From contig CM055109.1 in NCBI GenBank assembly GCA_029204225.1, forward strand, positions 2,916,147 to 2,980,146: a DNA stretch of 64,000 nt, read 5' to 3'. Made by a program: the position numbers and the translations under genes. Positions 41,197 to 55,206 of this stretch are shown here, piece by piece. The DNA is from Diphasiastrum complanatum (lineage: Eukaryota; Streptophyta; Lycopodiopsida; Lycopodiales; Lycopodiaceae). Within the stretch, counting starts at the first letter, position 1, and each line of letters begins with the position of its first letter. The notes under the pieces are model-generated. The model did not search any database. It saw nothing but the letters and a program-made list of their open reading frames with translations, and was not told where the DNA came from.

Positions 41197-42154
41197 TACG
41201 TCCATGCTGCCCGGACAAAAATTTCAAAGTTTTCTATAATGTATTTTTATTTCTCAGTTTATTTGAGCTACGTTACGTAGATTCAAATTTGTGCATTTTG
41301 ATTGGGCCAGGTGATGGTCGAAACTAGAGAAAAAAAAATAAAAGTATCTTTACAAAGGGTCTTTTTTTATTTTGGAACTCCTCTAATGGCAGCCATTTGA
41401 TGAAAACACCACTTGATTTTTAAATGATTTGGAAACATAGCTAAGCCAATAAAGACATGAAATATGTCCATACAAGAGGCATCATATCAGACCTTCTTTA
41501 TTTTGGAGTTTTTGTTTTGCTTTCTTTGGCCCCTTTTCACTTGACTTGTAGATTGTTCTCTCTTTCTGTGTGTCTACTTTCATGATTAGTATTTTGGTTA
41601 TTTTTTTATTTTTGAGAGTAAAATGTACAGTGACAAGTTATATTCTTTTCTTTCTTTGAAGTGAGAAGAGTGATTTTAGGCAAAGAGAGAATAATCCAAG
41701 TTGTTCATGGAGTTAGTACATGTTACAAGAAAAGAAGTTGAAGACTACCAAACACAATACGATGCAACAAAGTAAATCAATCAGTTTGGATAGAGAAAAT
41801 GAAATCTTCATTAGATATTTCTTGAAAATAGTGCCAATGAAGGAAATTCTCATTGCCAATGATCTGCACATTTCCAAGCTCCATCACTATTTAGCTAAAC
41901 ACAACAACAAAGGCACTATAGATATCTCTCAACAACAAAGGCACTATAGATATCTCTCAATTTTTGTTGTCTAGGTTCGCCTGTTTGCCCATTGCTAAAG
42001 AACATCATGATGAGTCTAAATTGAGTCAGGCATACCCTTAACCCTAATTCTCAGTCCTTAACCCCAAAGAGCAAAAATCATTTAAACCACTCTATAGGCT
42101 TGTAGATTTGACATCTAGATTCACCCTCTTCAATTTAGACTCCCCATATTATGC
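41197..42154. other. Unassigned DNA between Co-h and TL
   Basis: AT-rich, no gene. A 28-bp unit ending CACTATAGATATCTCTC is tandemly duplicated at about 41903-41960. The open frame at 41720-41974 overlaps it and looks accidental. It ends with TCTTT (42155-42159), the TL target site. Confidence 0.55.
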
Positions 42155-43029
42155 TCTTTTGTAATTTGCAGAGACAAATTGCTCCTTAGAAATAAAGACT
42201 TTCCCAGCTTCCAACCCAGATAGATTTTGATGATATAGAATTATCAAGGATCAGTATTCTTTTAGAATATTGTATGAATTTATTGCTTTAATGAATTGAG
42301 TAACAGGCATTGACACCTGTAGAACTAAGAAACTTCGATGAACCATGTTTGATGGTATTATGAACGTTGACCTTTCTTTCAAGGGATGTCCACGTACACA
42401 TGACGTACCTGAAGAATCTGAACAAGAATAAGAAGCCCTATGGGCTTAAGGACTGGTCTCTGTTTGAGGGTATGTGCAGGTACTCGAGAAAGTGCCAGAA
42501 GAACAAGAATCGAAACAAGAAGCTTTTTAAGCTTAAAGACAATAAACAAGAAGGCTTTTGACAAAGTCTATAATGAAGGCTCAGTAGAGTCTATAAAGAA
42601 GGCTTATTTATAAGTCTATAATGAAGGCTCAGAGGAGTCTATAAAGAACAGGACAAGGCTTAGGGTCTGATCACCCTAGTGACTTGTTCCACCATGATTG
42701 AGGATGGGCAACCTCTAGAAAATAAGTGCCAATGACCATGACTGAGGATGGGCAACCTCTAGAAAAAAGTGCCGAGAAATCGATGGACATTATGCAAAAA
42801 CAAGATGGACATATACCTTGGCTCTTCCATAGGAAGATTGCACTTGGGTGAATTCCCAAGTTGTAATCATGTAAAATTGTATGTAATTAAAAGTCAAGTT
42901 TGAACCTTGTACCACCTACCTTCCTTCATGCATTCTAAGCTAATTGACACCTAGAATGGGGCGCCCTCCTACACTCTCACTTCATGGCCAAATCACCAAA
43001 ATAACTCTCCCAAGCTAGTACACATCACC

Positions 43030-44192
43030 TGTAGCGCAGGCATCCTAAAGGGAGCCGGGAACCACGACTTAGCTTCCCAGCCTTCAACTCTTGCCATCCA
43101 AACCCACTTGACATACAAGCAGCCAAGTTGCCAACAACGATCAGACTTAACCAACTTGAAGTTCTGAAAAACCAACATTGAGATCCAACCTGGCGCCATG
43201 CCAGATCGGGGGGTCCCGATGTGGGTGACTTCCCTCCAAGCAAGCCACCCGACATACATCAAACTTAACCAACTCGAAGCTTCGTTACAAACGAGTAACA
43301 TTCATTCCAAGCAAGCGGTCTGACTTACATCAGACTTAACCAACTGAAAGCTTCGTCACGAGCGTTGGAAGCCAACCTGGCGCCACGCCAGACTGGACAG
43401 CCATAAACAGGTAACATCCACCCAAGCAAGCCATCCAACTCAGCCGACAGGTTAGAGCCCGTTCCCCAAGAGCTTAACCCATTCACGTTCATGCAAGGAA
43501 CACTCAGAACCACAAGCCGCGACAGATATGGAAACAACCAGTTTCTGGACCAAATGGTCCCGACAGCATACCGCTGGCGCCAGGACCGAATGGTCCCGAT
43601 GGCATACCGCTGGCGTCCCGGGATACGACCCTCAGCTATGTGCCAAGTTAAAAATTTTGAAAGCGGCCTTACAACTGGCGCTTTTACCGAACACTGAAAC
43701 CCAGAAGGTAATCAGAGTCAGTTTGAGGAAAATCCCACTTTATTGATAAATCTGAGAAGGTTACATTTCATGTGTGTGACCGACCCTAGTCTCCGGGGCG
43801 CTAGCATGCCAAGGCGAGAGCCATGACAACATTCCAGCAAGGGAGGCTGAGACTTGGTTGGAGCTCGCCCTGAGTCGCAACCCGCACTCCCCAATAGTAT
43901 TGGTGTGATTCGGCACCCCCCCCTCATACCAAGCACTCTACCCAAGCTGGTAAAGCACGTTTTTTCTCGTGTGAGGTGATTGCACATCGATCTGAGCTCT
44001 CTGGACTCCACTAGAACCGATCAAAGATTTTCAGCCATAGGAACTTGGCGCCGGCTGGATTCTAGTCACAGTGGCGCCGGGAGAGGCGTCGGTGCCGTTG
44101 GCGCCGGGAGCAGCAGGGGCGCTGCTGGCGCCGGGAACATAGCTGGCGCCGATGGCGCCGGAAGTAAAGCTTGTAAAGGTAGCTTTACAACA
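43030..44192. mobile_element. Solo LTR (probable) inside TL LTR 1
   Basis: 1,163 bp present in LTR 1 and absent from LTR 2 and 3. It begins TGTAGCGCAGG and ends TTTACAACA, with TCACC on both sides (43025-43029, 44193-44197). An 8-bp duplication ACATCACC with slightly different ends fits equally well and would suggest a DNA transposon. It is far richer in G+C than its surroundings, with many GGCGCC sites (about 44045-44160) and diverged internal repeats such as CCAACCTGGCGCC (43187, 43373). No coding domain seen. Confidence 0.65.
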
Positions 44193-44326
44193 TCACCCAT
44201 TCACCCTCCCTAACTAAAACACCTCATCCATGCACTCCACTTCTCCCTAAGTCCAATTGGAGTCTCCCTCATACCTCATACACTTGAACTTGACACTCAC
44301 TCACTTTTGAAGGCCTCTCCACTCTC

Positions 44327-44334
44327 TATATAAG
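44327..44334 (+). promoter_or_regulatory. TATA box of TL LTR 1
   Basis: TATATAAG in CTCTCTATATAAGTGG. The same box is at 47558-47565 in LTR 2. In LTR 3 it is changed to TATATTCG (50797-50804). Confidence 0.7.
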
Positions 44335-44520
44335 TGGAAATGTTCCCCTCTGCCAGGGGGATGAAGGGATAATGCATCCAGACTCTGCCATTTTATTGTT
44401 TGTTGTGTACAGGTGCTCTGGAGAAGAGGATTGAGGGACTATGTCATTTTTGTGATTGTAGGATTAATTGGAGCTCAGACCCTTGGATTTCTATCTCACT
44501 CTCAGATCACCACACAAACA

Positions 44521-44630
<110 letters not shown>

Positions 44631-44703
44631 TTCACCTTCTCTCAAAACTATGGTATGCTCTTGAAACTGTTACCCATATATTAGAATGGCTGATCAGTTC
44701 TCT

Positions 44704-45115
44704 TGCATGTCATAGTATCTGTGGCCAATTGTCTATGCATGTCAGATGTAGAGCTTGCATGTCAGTTTGGAAGCTTGCATGTCATAGCATCAGTGGCCTA
44801 TTGTCTTTGCATGTTAGATCTAGAGCTTGCATGTCAGTCTGGAAGCTTGCATGTTAGTTTGGAAGCTTGCATGTCTTAGCACCAGTGGTTTATTGCCCAT
44901 GCATGTCAGATCTAGATCTCGCATGTTAGTTTTAAAGCTTGCATATCAGTATTGAAGCTTGCATGTCACTCCATGCATTCCTGAAAGGCCATGCATGTCA
45001 CTTCATGACAGTTGCATGTCAAGAATCTATGAACCCTTATGATTGCATGTAAAGAATCTAAGATCCATTGGGATCACATGACAAGAATCTAAGATCCAAC
45101 ATGATTGCATGTCGG
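44704..45115 (+). repeat. Cluster of GCATGTCA motifs in TL LTR 1
   Basis: GCATGTCA or one-base variants occur more than a dozen times within about 410 bp, often as AGCTTGCATGTCA. The cluster is repeated in LTR 2 (47890-48355) and LTR 3 (51172-51597). It lies downstream of the TATA box. Confidence 0.85.
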
Positions 45116-45518
45116 AAAGATTGAGACTGATGAAGAGATGTCTATGCTTTTGTTAAGCTAGTTATGTAATTAAGATCTATGAATATGAATTAAGACTATG
45201 TTAAGTTGATGTTCCTACATCTAAGACACTACTGGAATCCATTGTATATGTCATTGGCATTGGCCAATTGGATTTGCATAACGATAAGAAAAGAATCCTT
45301 CGGGGGGGGGGGGGGGGGGGGGGGCATCTTGACCCCTCAGTGCTTCTGCTATTATGTGAATGAATCTTTGTGATGAAATGTTTTTCTCAAGTTTTGATTT
45401 AAACTCTTAGTTGATTTTCATTAAGTTGATCTGAGACTAGCTTTATGCGAATGAAAAGCCAATCTGTTCTTTTGGCCTTTAAGCACTTAGGACAGGCCCT
45501 TTGCACCTCGAGTTCATA

Positions 45519-46557
45519 GCTTGGTATCAGAGCTTTGGTTTAATTTGTCATGAACTTGATGTGAAGAATTTGTATGTTTATGCATGGCAGAAGAACTCAA
45601 AGCTCCACCCGGTGTTTAAGAGGCCTTGTGCTTCGAAAAACAAGAACTGCTTAGAAAAGATCAAGAAGACCAAGACTCCAACTAGGCCTGAGGAAGAACC
45701 AGATGACCACGAAACACTGCAAGCCTACTTGTGGAGGACTAGAAGACCATGCCTATCAAGAACATACAATCCAAGACTAGTTTTGGCCATAGAATCATTG
45801 AAGGCCGTACTGGTAAAACAGAGGGAGAATTTTTTAAACCATAAAGACTGTCCTCTAGGTCCACAAGAGTGTTTGAGATGTAGATCTCGAAATACTTTAG
45901 AGAAAAACATCAAATAGGATGTTAAATCCTAAGTTGTTTTTAAGAAAGATTTTGATTCAATACTATCAGTAGTTTGCTTTGAATGTTTTAAACATGCGAG
46001 TTTGAGATCTGAGCTTTTAGTAGCTTAGTGTTAGTTTATACTTGTTGCATACTTTATATGCAAAAGTAAACCTTGATGATATGATGAATTGGAATGGACC
46101 TAGATTTCAAACATCTTTTGAAATCATGAATAGGAAGTTAAACCTCCTAAGACATTATGTAAAACCATGGCTAGTATGGCAACATACTAAGAAGGAATGG
46201 GGACTGAAAACTTTAAGACCTCTATACCCTATCTCATTCCTAAATCCCCAAATAAACAATTTTATAATGAAATTGCTCTTTGAGCAATTTAAAGCTCGGG
46301 ATGAAAATGAAATGATTGGATCTACCCGAGACTAATTCAGTAAGCTAATTCTGAATTCATAGATTAAGAGATTTGAGCTTGATCAAGGAAGAAAAGACTC
46401 TTCACCCAAAGCTGATCTTACATATAAGATCAAATCTGAGAGAAAGAAATAAACATAAACACAATTTGGTATCAGAATATCTAGAAATTTTTAAACAAAT
46501 TTAAGACTCTTAGTTGAGAAATTTTCGTTGAGGACAACGCTTTATGCGTTGGAGGGG
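45519..46557 (+). other. TL internal region 1
   Basis: 1,039 bp. The primer site TGGTATCAGAGC is at 45522-45533, three bases from the LTR, and the purine tract TTGGAGGGG is at the right end (46549-46557). Two open stretches (about 45519-45917 and 46042-46335) show no known domain. The first is cut short in the other copy, the second is kept in both (49293-49601). Confidence 0.8.
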
Positions 46558-47782
46558 TGTAATTTGCAGAGACAAATTGCTCCTTAGAAATAAAGACTTT
46601 CCCAGCTTCCAACCCAGATAGATTTTGATGATATAGAATTATCAATGATCAGTATTCTTTTAGATTATTGTATGAATTTATTGCTTTAATGAATTGAGTA
46701 ACAGGCATTGACACCTGTAGAACTAAGAAACTTCGATGAACCATGTTTGATGGTATTATGAACGCTGACCTTTCTTTCAAGGGGTGTGCATGTACACATG
46801 ACGTACCTGAAGAATCTGAACAAGAATAAGAAGCCCTATGGGCTTAAGGACTGATATCTGTTTGAGGGTATGTGTAGGTACTCGAGAAAGTGCCAGAAGA
46901 ACAAGAATCGAAACAAGAAGCTTTTTAAGCTTAAAGACAATAAACAAGAAGGCTTTTGACAAAGTCTATAATGAAGGCTCAGTAGAGTCTATAAAGAAGG
47001 CTTATTTATAAGTCTATAATGAAGGCTCAGAGGAGTCTATAAAGAACAGGACAAGGCTTAGGGTCTGATCACCCTAGTGACTTGTTCCACCATGATTGAG
47101 GATGGGCAACCTCTAGAAAATAAGTGCCAATGACCATGACTGAGGATGGGCAACCTCTAGCAAAAAGTGCCGAGAAATCGATGGACATTATGCAAAAACA
47201 AGATGGACATATACCTTGGCTCTTCCATAGGAAGATTGCACTTGGGTGAATTCCCAAGTTGTAATCATGTAAAATTGTATGTAATCAAAAGTCAAGTTTG
47301 AACCTTGTACCACCTACCTTCCTTCATGCATTCTAAGCTAATTGACACCTAGAATGGGGCGCCCTCCTACACTCTCACTTCATGGCCAAATCACCAAAAT
47401 AACTCTCCCAAGCTAGTACACATCACCCATTCACCCTCCCTAACTAAAACACCTCATCCATGCACTCCACTTCTCCCTAAGTCCAATTGGAGTCTCCCTC
47501 ACACCTCATACACTTGAACTTGACACCTCACTCACTTTTGAAGGCCTCTCCACTCTCTATATAAGTGGAAATGCGCCCCTCTACCAAGGGAATGAAGGGA
47601 TAATGCATCCAGACTCTTGCCATTTTATTGTTTGTTGTGTACCGGTGCTCTGGAGAAGAGGATTGAGGGAATACCTCAAGGAGACTAAGTCATTTTTGTG
47701 ATTGCAGGATTAATTGGAGCTCAGACCCTCGGATTTCTATCTCACTCTCAGATCACCAGACAAACACACACACACACACACA

Positions 47783-47816
<34 letters not shown>

Positions 47817-48785
47817 TTCACCTTCTCTCGAAACTATGGTATGCTCTTGAAACTGTTACCCATATGTCAGAATGGCTGATCAGTGTTCTTGCATGTCATA
47901 GTATCTGTGGCCAATTGTCTATGCATGTCAGATGTAGAGCCTGCATGTCATAGTATTTGTGGCCAATTGTCTATGCATGTCAGATGTAGAGCTTGCATGT
48001 CAGTTTGGAAGCTTGCATGTCATAGCATCAGTGGCCTATTGTCTTTGCATGTCAGATCTAGAGCTTGCATGTCGGTTTGGAAGCTTGCATGTTAGTTTGG
48101 AAGCTTGCATGTCTTAGCACCAGTGGTCTATTGCCCATGCATGTCAGATCTAGAGCTCGCATGTCAGTTTTAAAGCTTGCATGTCAGTATTGAAGCTTGC
48201 ATGTCACTCCATGCATTCCTGAAAGGCCATGCATGTCACTTCATGACAGTTGCATGTCAAGAATCTATGAACCCTTATGATTGCATGTAAAGAATTTAAG
48301 ATCCATTGTGATCACATGACAAGAATCTAAGATCCAACATGATTGCATGTCGGAAAGATTGAGACTGATGAAGAGATGTCTATGCTTTTGTTAAGCTAGT
48401 TATGGAATTAAGATCTATGAATATGAATTAAGACTATGTTAAGTTGATGTTCCTACATCTGAGACCCTACTGGAACCCATTGTATTTGTAATTGGCATTG
48501 GCCAATTGGATTTGCATAATGATAAGAAAAGAATCCTTCGAGGGGGGGGGGGGGGGGGGGGGGGGGGAGGGGGGTTGGGGTTGGGGTCCCCATCTTGACC
48601 CCTCAATGCTTCCGCTATTATGTGAATGAATCTTTGTGATGAAATATTTTTTATCGAGTTTTGATTTAAAGTCTTAGTTGATTTTCAATGAGTTGATCTG
48701 AGACTAGCTTTATGCGAATGAAAAGCCAATTTGTTCTTTTGGCCTTTAAGCACTTAGGACAGGCCCTTTGCACCTCGAGTTCACA
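46558..48785 (+). repeat. TL LTR 2 (central)
   Basis: 2,228 bp, TGTAATTTGCAG to GAGTTCACA. TATA at 47558-47565. (CA)n(CT)n at 47764-47812. G-run of 26 at 48542-48567, extended by further G-rich sequence to about 48587. Not interrupted by the solo LTR, showing the ancestral site. Confidence 0.88.
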
Positions 48786-49823
48786 GCTTGGTATCAAAGC
48801 TTTGGTTTAATTTGTCGTGAACTTGATGTGAAGAATTTGTATGTTTATGCATGGCAGAAGAACTCAAAGCTCCACCCGGTGTTTAAGAGGCCTTGTGCTT
48901 CAAAATGCAAGAACTGCTTGGAAAAGATCAAGAAGACCAAGACTCCAGCTAGGTCTGAGGAAGAACCAGATGACCACGAAACATTGTAAGCCTACTTGTG
49001 GAGGACTAGAAGACCATGCCTATCAAGAACATACAATCCGAGACTAGTTTCGGCCGTAAAATCATTGAAGGTTGTACTGGTAAAACAGAGGGAGAATTTT
49101 TTAAACCATAAAGACTGTCCTCTAGGTCCAAAGAGTGTTTGAGATGTAGATCTCGAAATACTTTAGAGAAAACATCAAATAGGATGTTAAATCCTAAGTT
49201 GTTTTTAAGAAATATTTTGATTCAATACTATCAGTAGTTTGCTTTGAATGTTTTAAACATGCGAGTTTGAGATCCGAGCTTTTAGTAGCTTAGTGTTAGT
49301 TTATACATGTTTGCATACTTTATATGCGAAAGTAAACCTTGATGATATGATGAATTGGAATGGACCCAGATTTCAAACATCTTTTGAAATCATGAATAGG
49401 AAGTTAAACCTCCTAAGACATTATGTAAAATTATGGCTAGTATGGCAACATACTAAGAAGGAATGGGGACTGAAAACTTTAAGACCTCTATACCCTATCT
49501 CATTCTTGAATCCCCAAAGAAACAATTTTATTATGAAATTGCTGTTTGAGCAATTTAAAGCTCAGGATGAAAATGAAATGATTGGATCTACCCGAGACTG
49601 ATTCAGTAAGCTAATTCTGAATTCATAGATTAAGAGATCTGAGCTTGATCAAGGAAGAAAAGACTCTTCACCCAAAGCTGATCTTACATATAAGATCAAA
49701 TTTGAGAGAAAGAAATAAACATAAACACAGTTTGGTATCAGAATATCTAGAAATTTTTAAACAGATTTAAGACTCTTAGTTGAGAAATTTTCGTTGCGGA
49801 CAACGCTTTATGCGTTGGAGGGG
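48786..49823 (+). other. TL internal region 2
   Basis: 1,038 bp, highly similar to internal region 1. The primer site at 48789-48800 has one change (TGGTATCAAAGC). The first open stretch carries a stop near 48987. The second, 49293-49601, stays open. Purine tract GGAGGGG just before 49824. Confidence 0.8.
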
Positions 49824-52005
<2,182 letters not shown>

Positions 52006-52010
52006 TCTTT

Positions 52011-52610
52011 CATCAATGAAGGAAGGCGTACCCAGACTCTTAGCCAATTCTTCTGGCAAACTTCATTTCAAAAAGTCACTAAACAGGCTCCCACACGTGT
52101 GGATTTTACATCTAGTTCGCCTCCTTGATATTTTGTGCCTCTTAACATGGTAAATCTAATGTCAAACTGGAAAACCTAGATCCCCATCCAAACTCCCAAA
52201 ATTTGAGTTTAAGTAATTTCTTGAGTTGGAATAGAGTTTTTAGCCCATTTTTATCCATGTTTGAGTTTCCCAAATGTGTAAATGACCCCATCTGAGTTCG
52301 CCACTTTCACCATTGGTCTTAGAATGTATTTTATAGTCATCTCATACCTAACATCTATGTTCCCCAAATTTGGAGGAGGGGGGTGTATAAAAGGAGGTGG
52401 GAATGAACTAAAATTCACATTTGCTAAGGAGATGCTGCCGAAAATTTTCAAAAAAATTTCCAGTGTTCCCGAGCATACACAAAGCACACATAGATGCCAT
52501 CCAAGCATGCTCAAAGCTCACTTGCTAAAATTAGCAATTTGTAAGTTTTTTAACTTCCAGACTTACTATTTTGAGAAATTTAGACACTTTTTGGGCTTAA
52601 ACTTACCACA
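52011..52610 (+). other. Upstream region of the 52611 frame
   Basis: Resumes the sequence interrupted by TL. It contains the palindrome CCACACGTGTGG at 52091-52102 and TATAAAAG at 52386-52393, about 220 bp before the ATG at 52611. An open frame at 52282-52614 has no known domain. Confidence 0.5.
52386..52393 (+). promoter_or_regulatory. TATA box candidate
   Basis: TATAAAAG in GGGTGTATAAAAGGAGG, upstream of the frame at 52611. Confidence 0.45.
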
Positions 52611-53357
52611 ATGATGAAGGACACTAAGGAAAAAGACAAAGCCGCACACTCATCAAATGAGGAGTTGATGGAGGTAAAGACTGCCATCCCGGAACTCCTT
52701 TCCGTTCCAAAGCTATATGAAGCCAAAAAATGGAGGAAGCTCGGGGAACTCCTCCTGAAGGTCAACAAGTTCCAAGATTACATTTCTCTGCTTCTTCAAT
52801 ATATAACCATAGTGGAGTACTCCTACATGATGACCGCCCAAGAGAAGCCTACCTTCAAATACAAGCTGAACCAAGTCACACACCAGGTCTCCTTTGCAAT
52901 CGAGAATTTGGAGGCCATTAGAATCTTAGATGGGCCGAAGCACATTCCAGCAAACAGAGCAAGGGTAGAAGAGGTAAAACCCTATATGGATACCACAAAA
53001 AGGGCATGGTGCATGAATGATGACATTTTGCTTGAATCCATAGCCGATGAAGTACTCCAGGGTGCCACCACATTTGTGGTGAATTTCCTTGAAGTAGCAA
53101 GGACCAAAAAGGCTCGAATCTCCCTAACCTTCCTCATGTATCTAGTAGCAGCCCTCACGAAGCCAACAAGATACAATTATAGTTGGGCCACTCTTATTCA
53201 AGAGGAAATCTCCAAAAACTTACTGTCCCCAAAAAAGCAGACTACTATGAGACCTTTACTCACACAGCTAGCTGGATCTATTGTCACATTCCACAGTACT
53301 CACAAAAGAGGTCACACCCCCCAAAGAGAAGGCCAAGAAGGCAAAGGAAGGGGATAA
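52611..53357 (+). CDS. Unrecognised 248-codon frame, probably transposon-derived
   Basis: ATG at 52611 (MMKDTKEKDKAAHSSNEELM), then a hydrophilic, mostly helical-looking protein with LLKVNKFQDYISLLLQYI, YKLNQVTHQVSFAIENLEAI and FLMYLVAALTKPTRYNYSW. No catalytic motif, signal peptide or clear membrane segment. From about 53290 another frame reads more coherently as protein (TKEVTPPKEKAKKAKEGDKD then WQQAVQRLSVQF to a stop near 53440), so the gene is probably frameshifted and originally longer. It has an upstream TATA box and sits between TL and Co-i. It could be the gag-like first ORF of an uncommon retroelement or a host gene fragment; I do not recognise the family. Confidence 0.45.
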   Translation: MMKDTKEKDKAAHSSNEELMEVKTAIPELLSVPKLYEAKKWRKLGELLLKVNKFQDYISLLLQYITIVEYSYMMTAQEKPTFKYKLNQVTHQVSFAIENLEAIRILDGPKHIPANRARVEEVKPYMDTTKRAWCMNDDILLESIADEVLQGATTFVVNFLEVARTKKARISLTFLMYLVAALTKPTRYNYSWATLIQEEISKNLLSPKKQTTMRPLLTQLAGSIVTFHSTHKRGHTPQREGQEGKGRG

Positions 53358-53629
53358 GGACTGGCAACAAGCAGTCCAAAGACTTTCAGTCCAATTTGTC
53401 GTGCAGGCCACATCCAGCTCATCACCTCTAGACTTTGCCTTGTAGTTGAAAAATATTTTACTCGATGAAGCTGCCACCCCTCAAATGTCATCGCAAATTA
53501 CCACCTCACTTTACAAAAGTAGTCGAGTACATGAGCTGATGAAGAAAAGGCCTTCGTTCGAATTGTCTCCCTTGCCGTAGATACCCAAAGATTTCAAGTC
53601 ACCATCCAGAGAAGCAGGAGAAAGGGACC

Positions 53630-54118
53630 AAGAAAAGGACCATAGTAGATTTTGTTGGATCTATCTACAAAAGAGCAAAGATGAAGTGTATGATGTCTTT
53701 GTTAAGTTTGATGTTGATGTAAAAGAGTCTACTTTAGATGGTGATGTTGATGGACCTTCATCAAGTCAAAACATCAAGGGAAAGACAAATGCCTTCCAGG
53801 CTTACATATGATTACAAAGGTAAGCCAGTTGTTGGAGGTCACTTTGCTTTCCTATCCTCTTTTCATGAACCTACATGTGTTGATGTAAAGGATTCTACTT
53901 TAGATGGTGATGTTGATGGACCTTTAATAAGTCAAAAGCCAAGAAGAACATCAAGGGAAAGACAAATGCCTTCCAGGATTACATATGATTACAAAGGTAA
54001 GCCAGTTGTTGGAGGTACACACTTTGCTTTCCTAACCTCTTTTCATGAACCTACATGTGTAGATGAAGCAAAGCCTAGTGGATTCAAGAAATGGATCTTG
54101 AGTATCAAGCTCTTATGA
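53630..54118 (+). pseudogene. Co-i integrase scrap and duplicated linker
   Basis: SRFCWIYLQKSKDEVYDVFV (about 53640) is the integrase core segment seen in Co-h as SRFCWVYLLKSKDEVFDVFV. The DDE residues are missing. It jumps to the integrase-RT linker (STLDGDVDGP, TSRERQMPSRITYDYKGKPV, HFAFLTSFHEPTCVDEA), which is present twice as a 166-bp tandem duplication (53719-53884 and 53885 to about 54060). Frames differ between copies. Confidence 0.8.
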
Positions 54119-54119
54119 A

Positions 54120-55206
54120 GAATGGAACATGGAGATTGGTGGAGTTACCTAAGGACAAGAAAGCTATTGGATGAAAATGGATCTTCAAGGTGAAGACAAA
54201 CCAAGATGGATCTATCAACAAGTACAAGGCGTGGTTGGTGGCAAAAGGATATGCTCAAGAACATGGTATTGACTATGATGAAACCTTTGCACCCATGGCA
54301 AAGGTGGTAAGCATTCGGGTCAACATCTCTCTTGCTACTCTTTATGGATGGGATCTATGGCAATCGGACATTACAAATGAATTTCTTAATGATGATCTTG
54401 AGGAGGAAGTGTACATGGAGCAACCCGAGAGCTACCTTTCAACCACAAAGCCAAATCGTGTGTGTCTACTACAAAAGAGTTTGTATGGCCTTAAGCAAGC
54501 ACCAAGGAGTTGGTATGCTAAGCTTAAAACTTTTTTACTCTCTCAAGGCTTTGTTATGAGTGAGTATGATCATTCACTTTATTATAAGTGTGCTGGAAAT
54601 GTTGTTACCATCTTGCTAATCTATGTGGATGATATCATCTTGAGTGGTGGAAATAATCAAGATGTGGAGGATATTGAGAGTGCTCTTAAGAAGGAATTTG
54701 AGGTGCATGATCTTGGTCATTTATAGTGATTAGATCTTCCCAAACTACTCTCATTTGTCAAGAGAAGTATGCTAATTTTAATCTTGCTAATCTATGTGGA
54801 TGATATCATCTTGAGTGGTGGAAATAATCAAGATGTGGAGGATATTGAGAGTGCTCTTAAGAAGGAATTTGAGGTGCATGATCTTGGTCATTTACATTAC
54901 ATTTTGGGAATAGAAGTGATTAGATCTTCCCAAACTACTCTCATTTGTCAAGAGAAGTATGCTAATTTTATTCTAGAAAGATTTCATATGGCAGATGCAA
55001 AATCTTGTGAAACACCTATGGAGTCCCATGTAAAGCTAACTATAGGAGGTAATGAAAGATCCTTCAAGGACATGACTCTCTATAGAAAGCTAGTTGGGTC
55101 ACTTATCTATCTAACCATCACAAGACTAGATCTAAGCTATTGTGTTGGTAGATTGAGTCAATTTATACAAGATCCTAGTGAGGAGCATTGGAACCTAGGA
55201 AAATGA
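54120..55206 (+). pseudogene. Co-i reverse transcriptase with duplicated active site
   Basis: RT from NGTWRLVELPKDKKAIG, then a stop where Cys is expected (54174), KVKTNQDGSINKYKAWLVAK, GIDYDETFAPMAKVVSIRV, SLYGLKQAPRSWYAKL and YVDDIILSGGNNQ. A 171-bp tandem duplication (54610-54780, repeated from 54781) gives a second YVDDIILSGGNNQ block. The first copy ends in a stop at 54724-54726 because about 20 bp are missing after HDLGHL. The second continues HYILGIEVIRSSQTTLICQE to RLSQFIQDPSEEHW. A period of 171 bp is 57 codons, so the duplication itself kept frame. Not functional. Confidence 0.87.

Noticed and set aside
41903-41960. 28-bp tandem duplication as part of a gene at 41720-41974
   Set aside because: The frame has no similarity and merely spans the duplication.
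42993-43537. Minus-strand frames in the GC-rich insertion of TL LTR 1
   Set aside because: No domain, and the frames follow internal repeats of the insertion; base composition alone explains them.
43860-43975. Possible tRNA-like A/B boxes in the solo LTR (minus strand GGGTAGAGTGCTTGG)
   Set aside because: The B-box candidate needs an inserted base and the spacing is wrong; not a credible tRNA or SINE.
45302-45324. Poly-G runs as assembly gaps
   Set aside because: They recur at the homologous place in all three LTRs with different lengths, so I treat them as real, though exact lengths may be unreliable.
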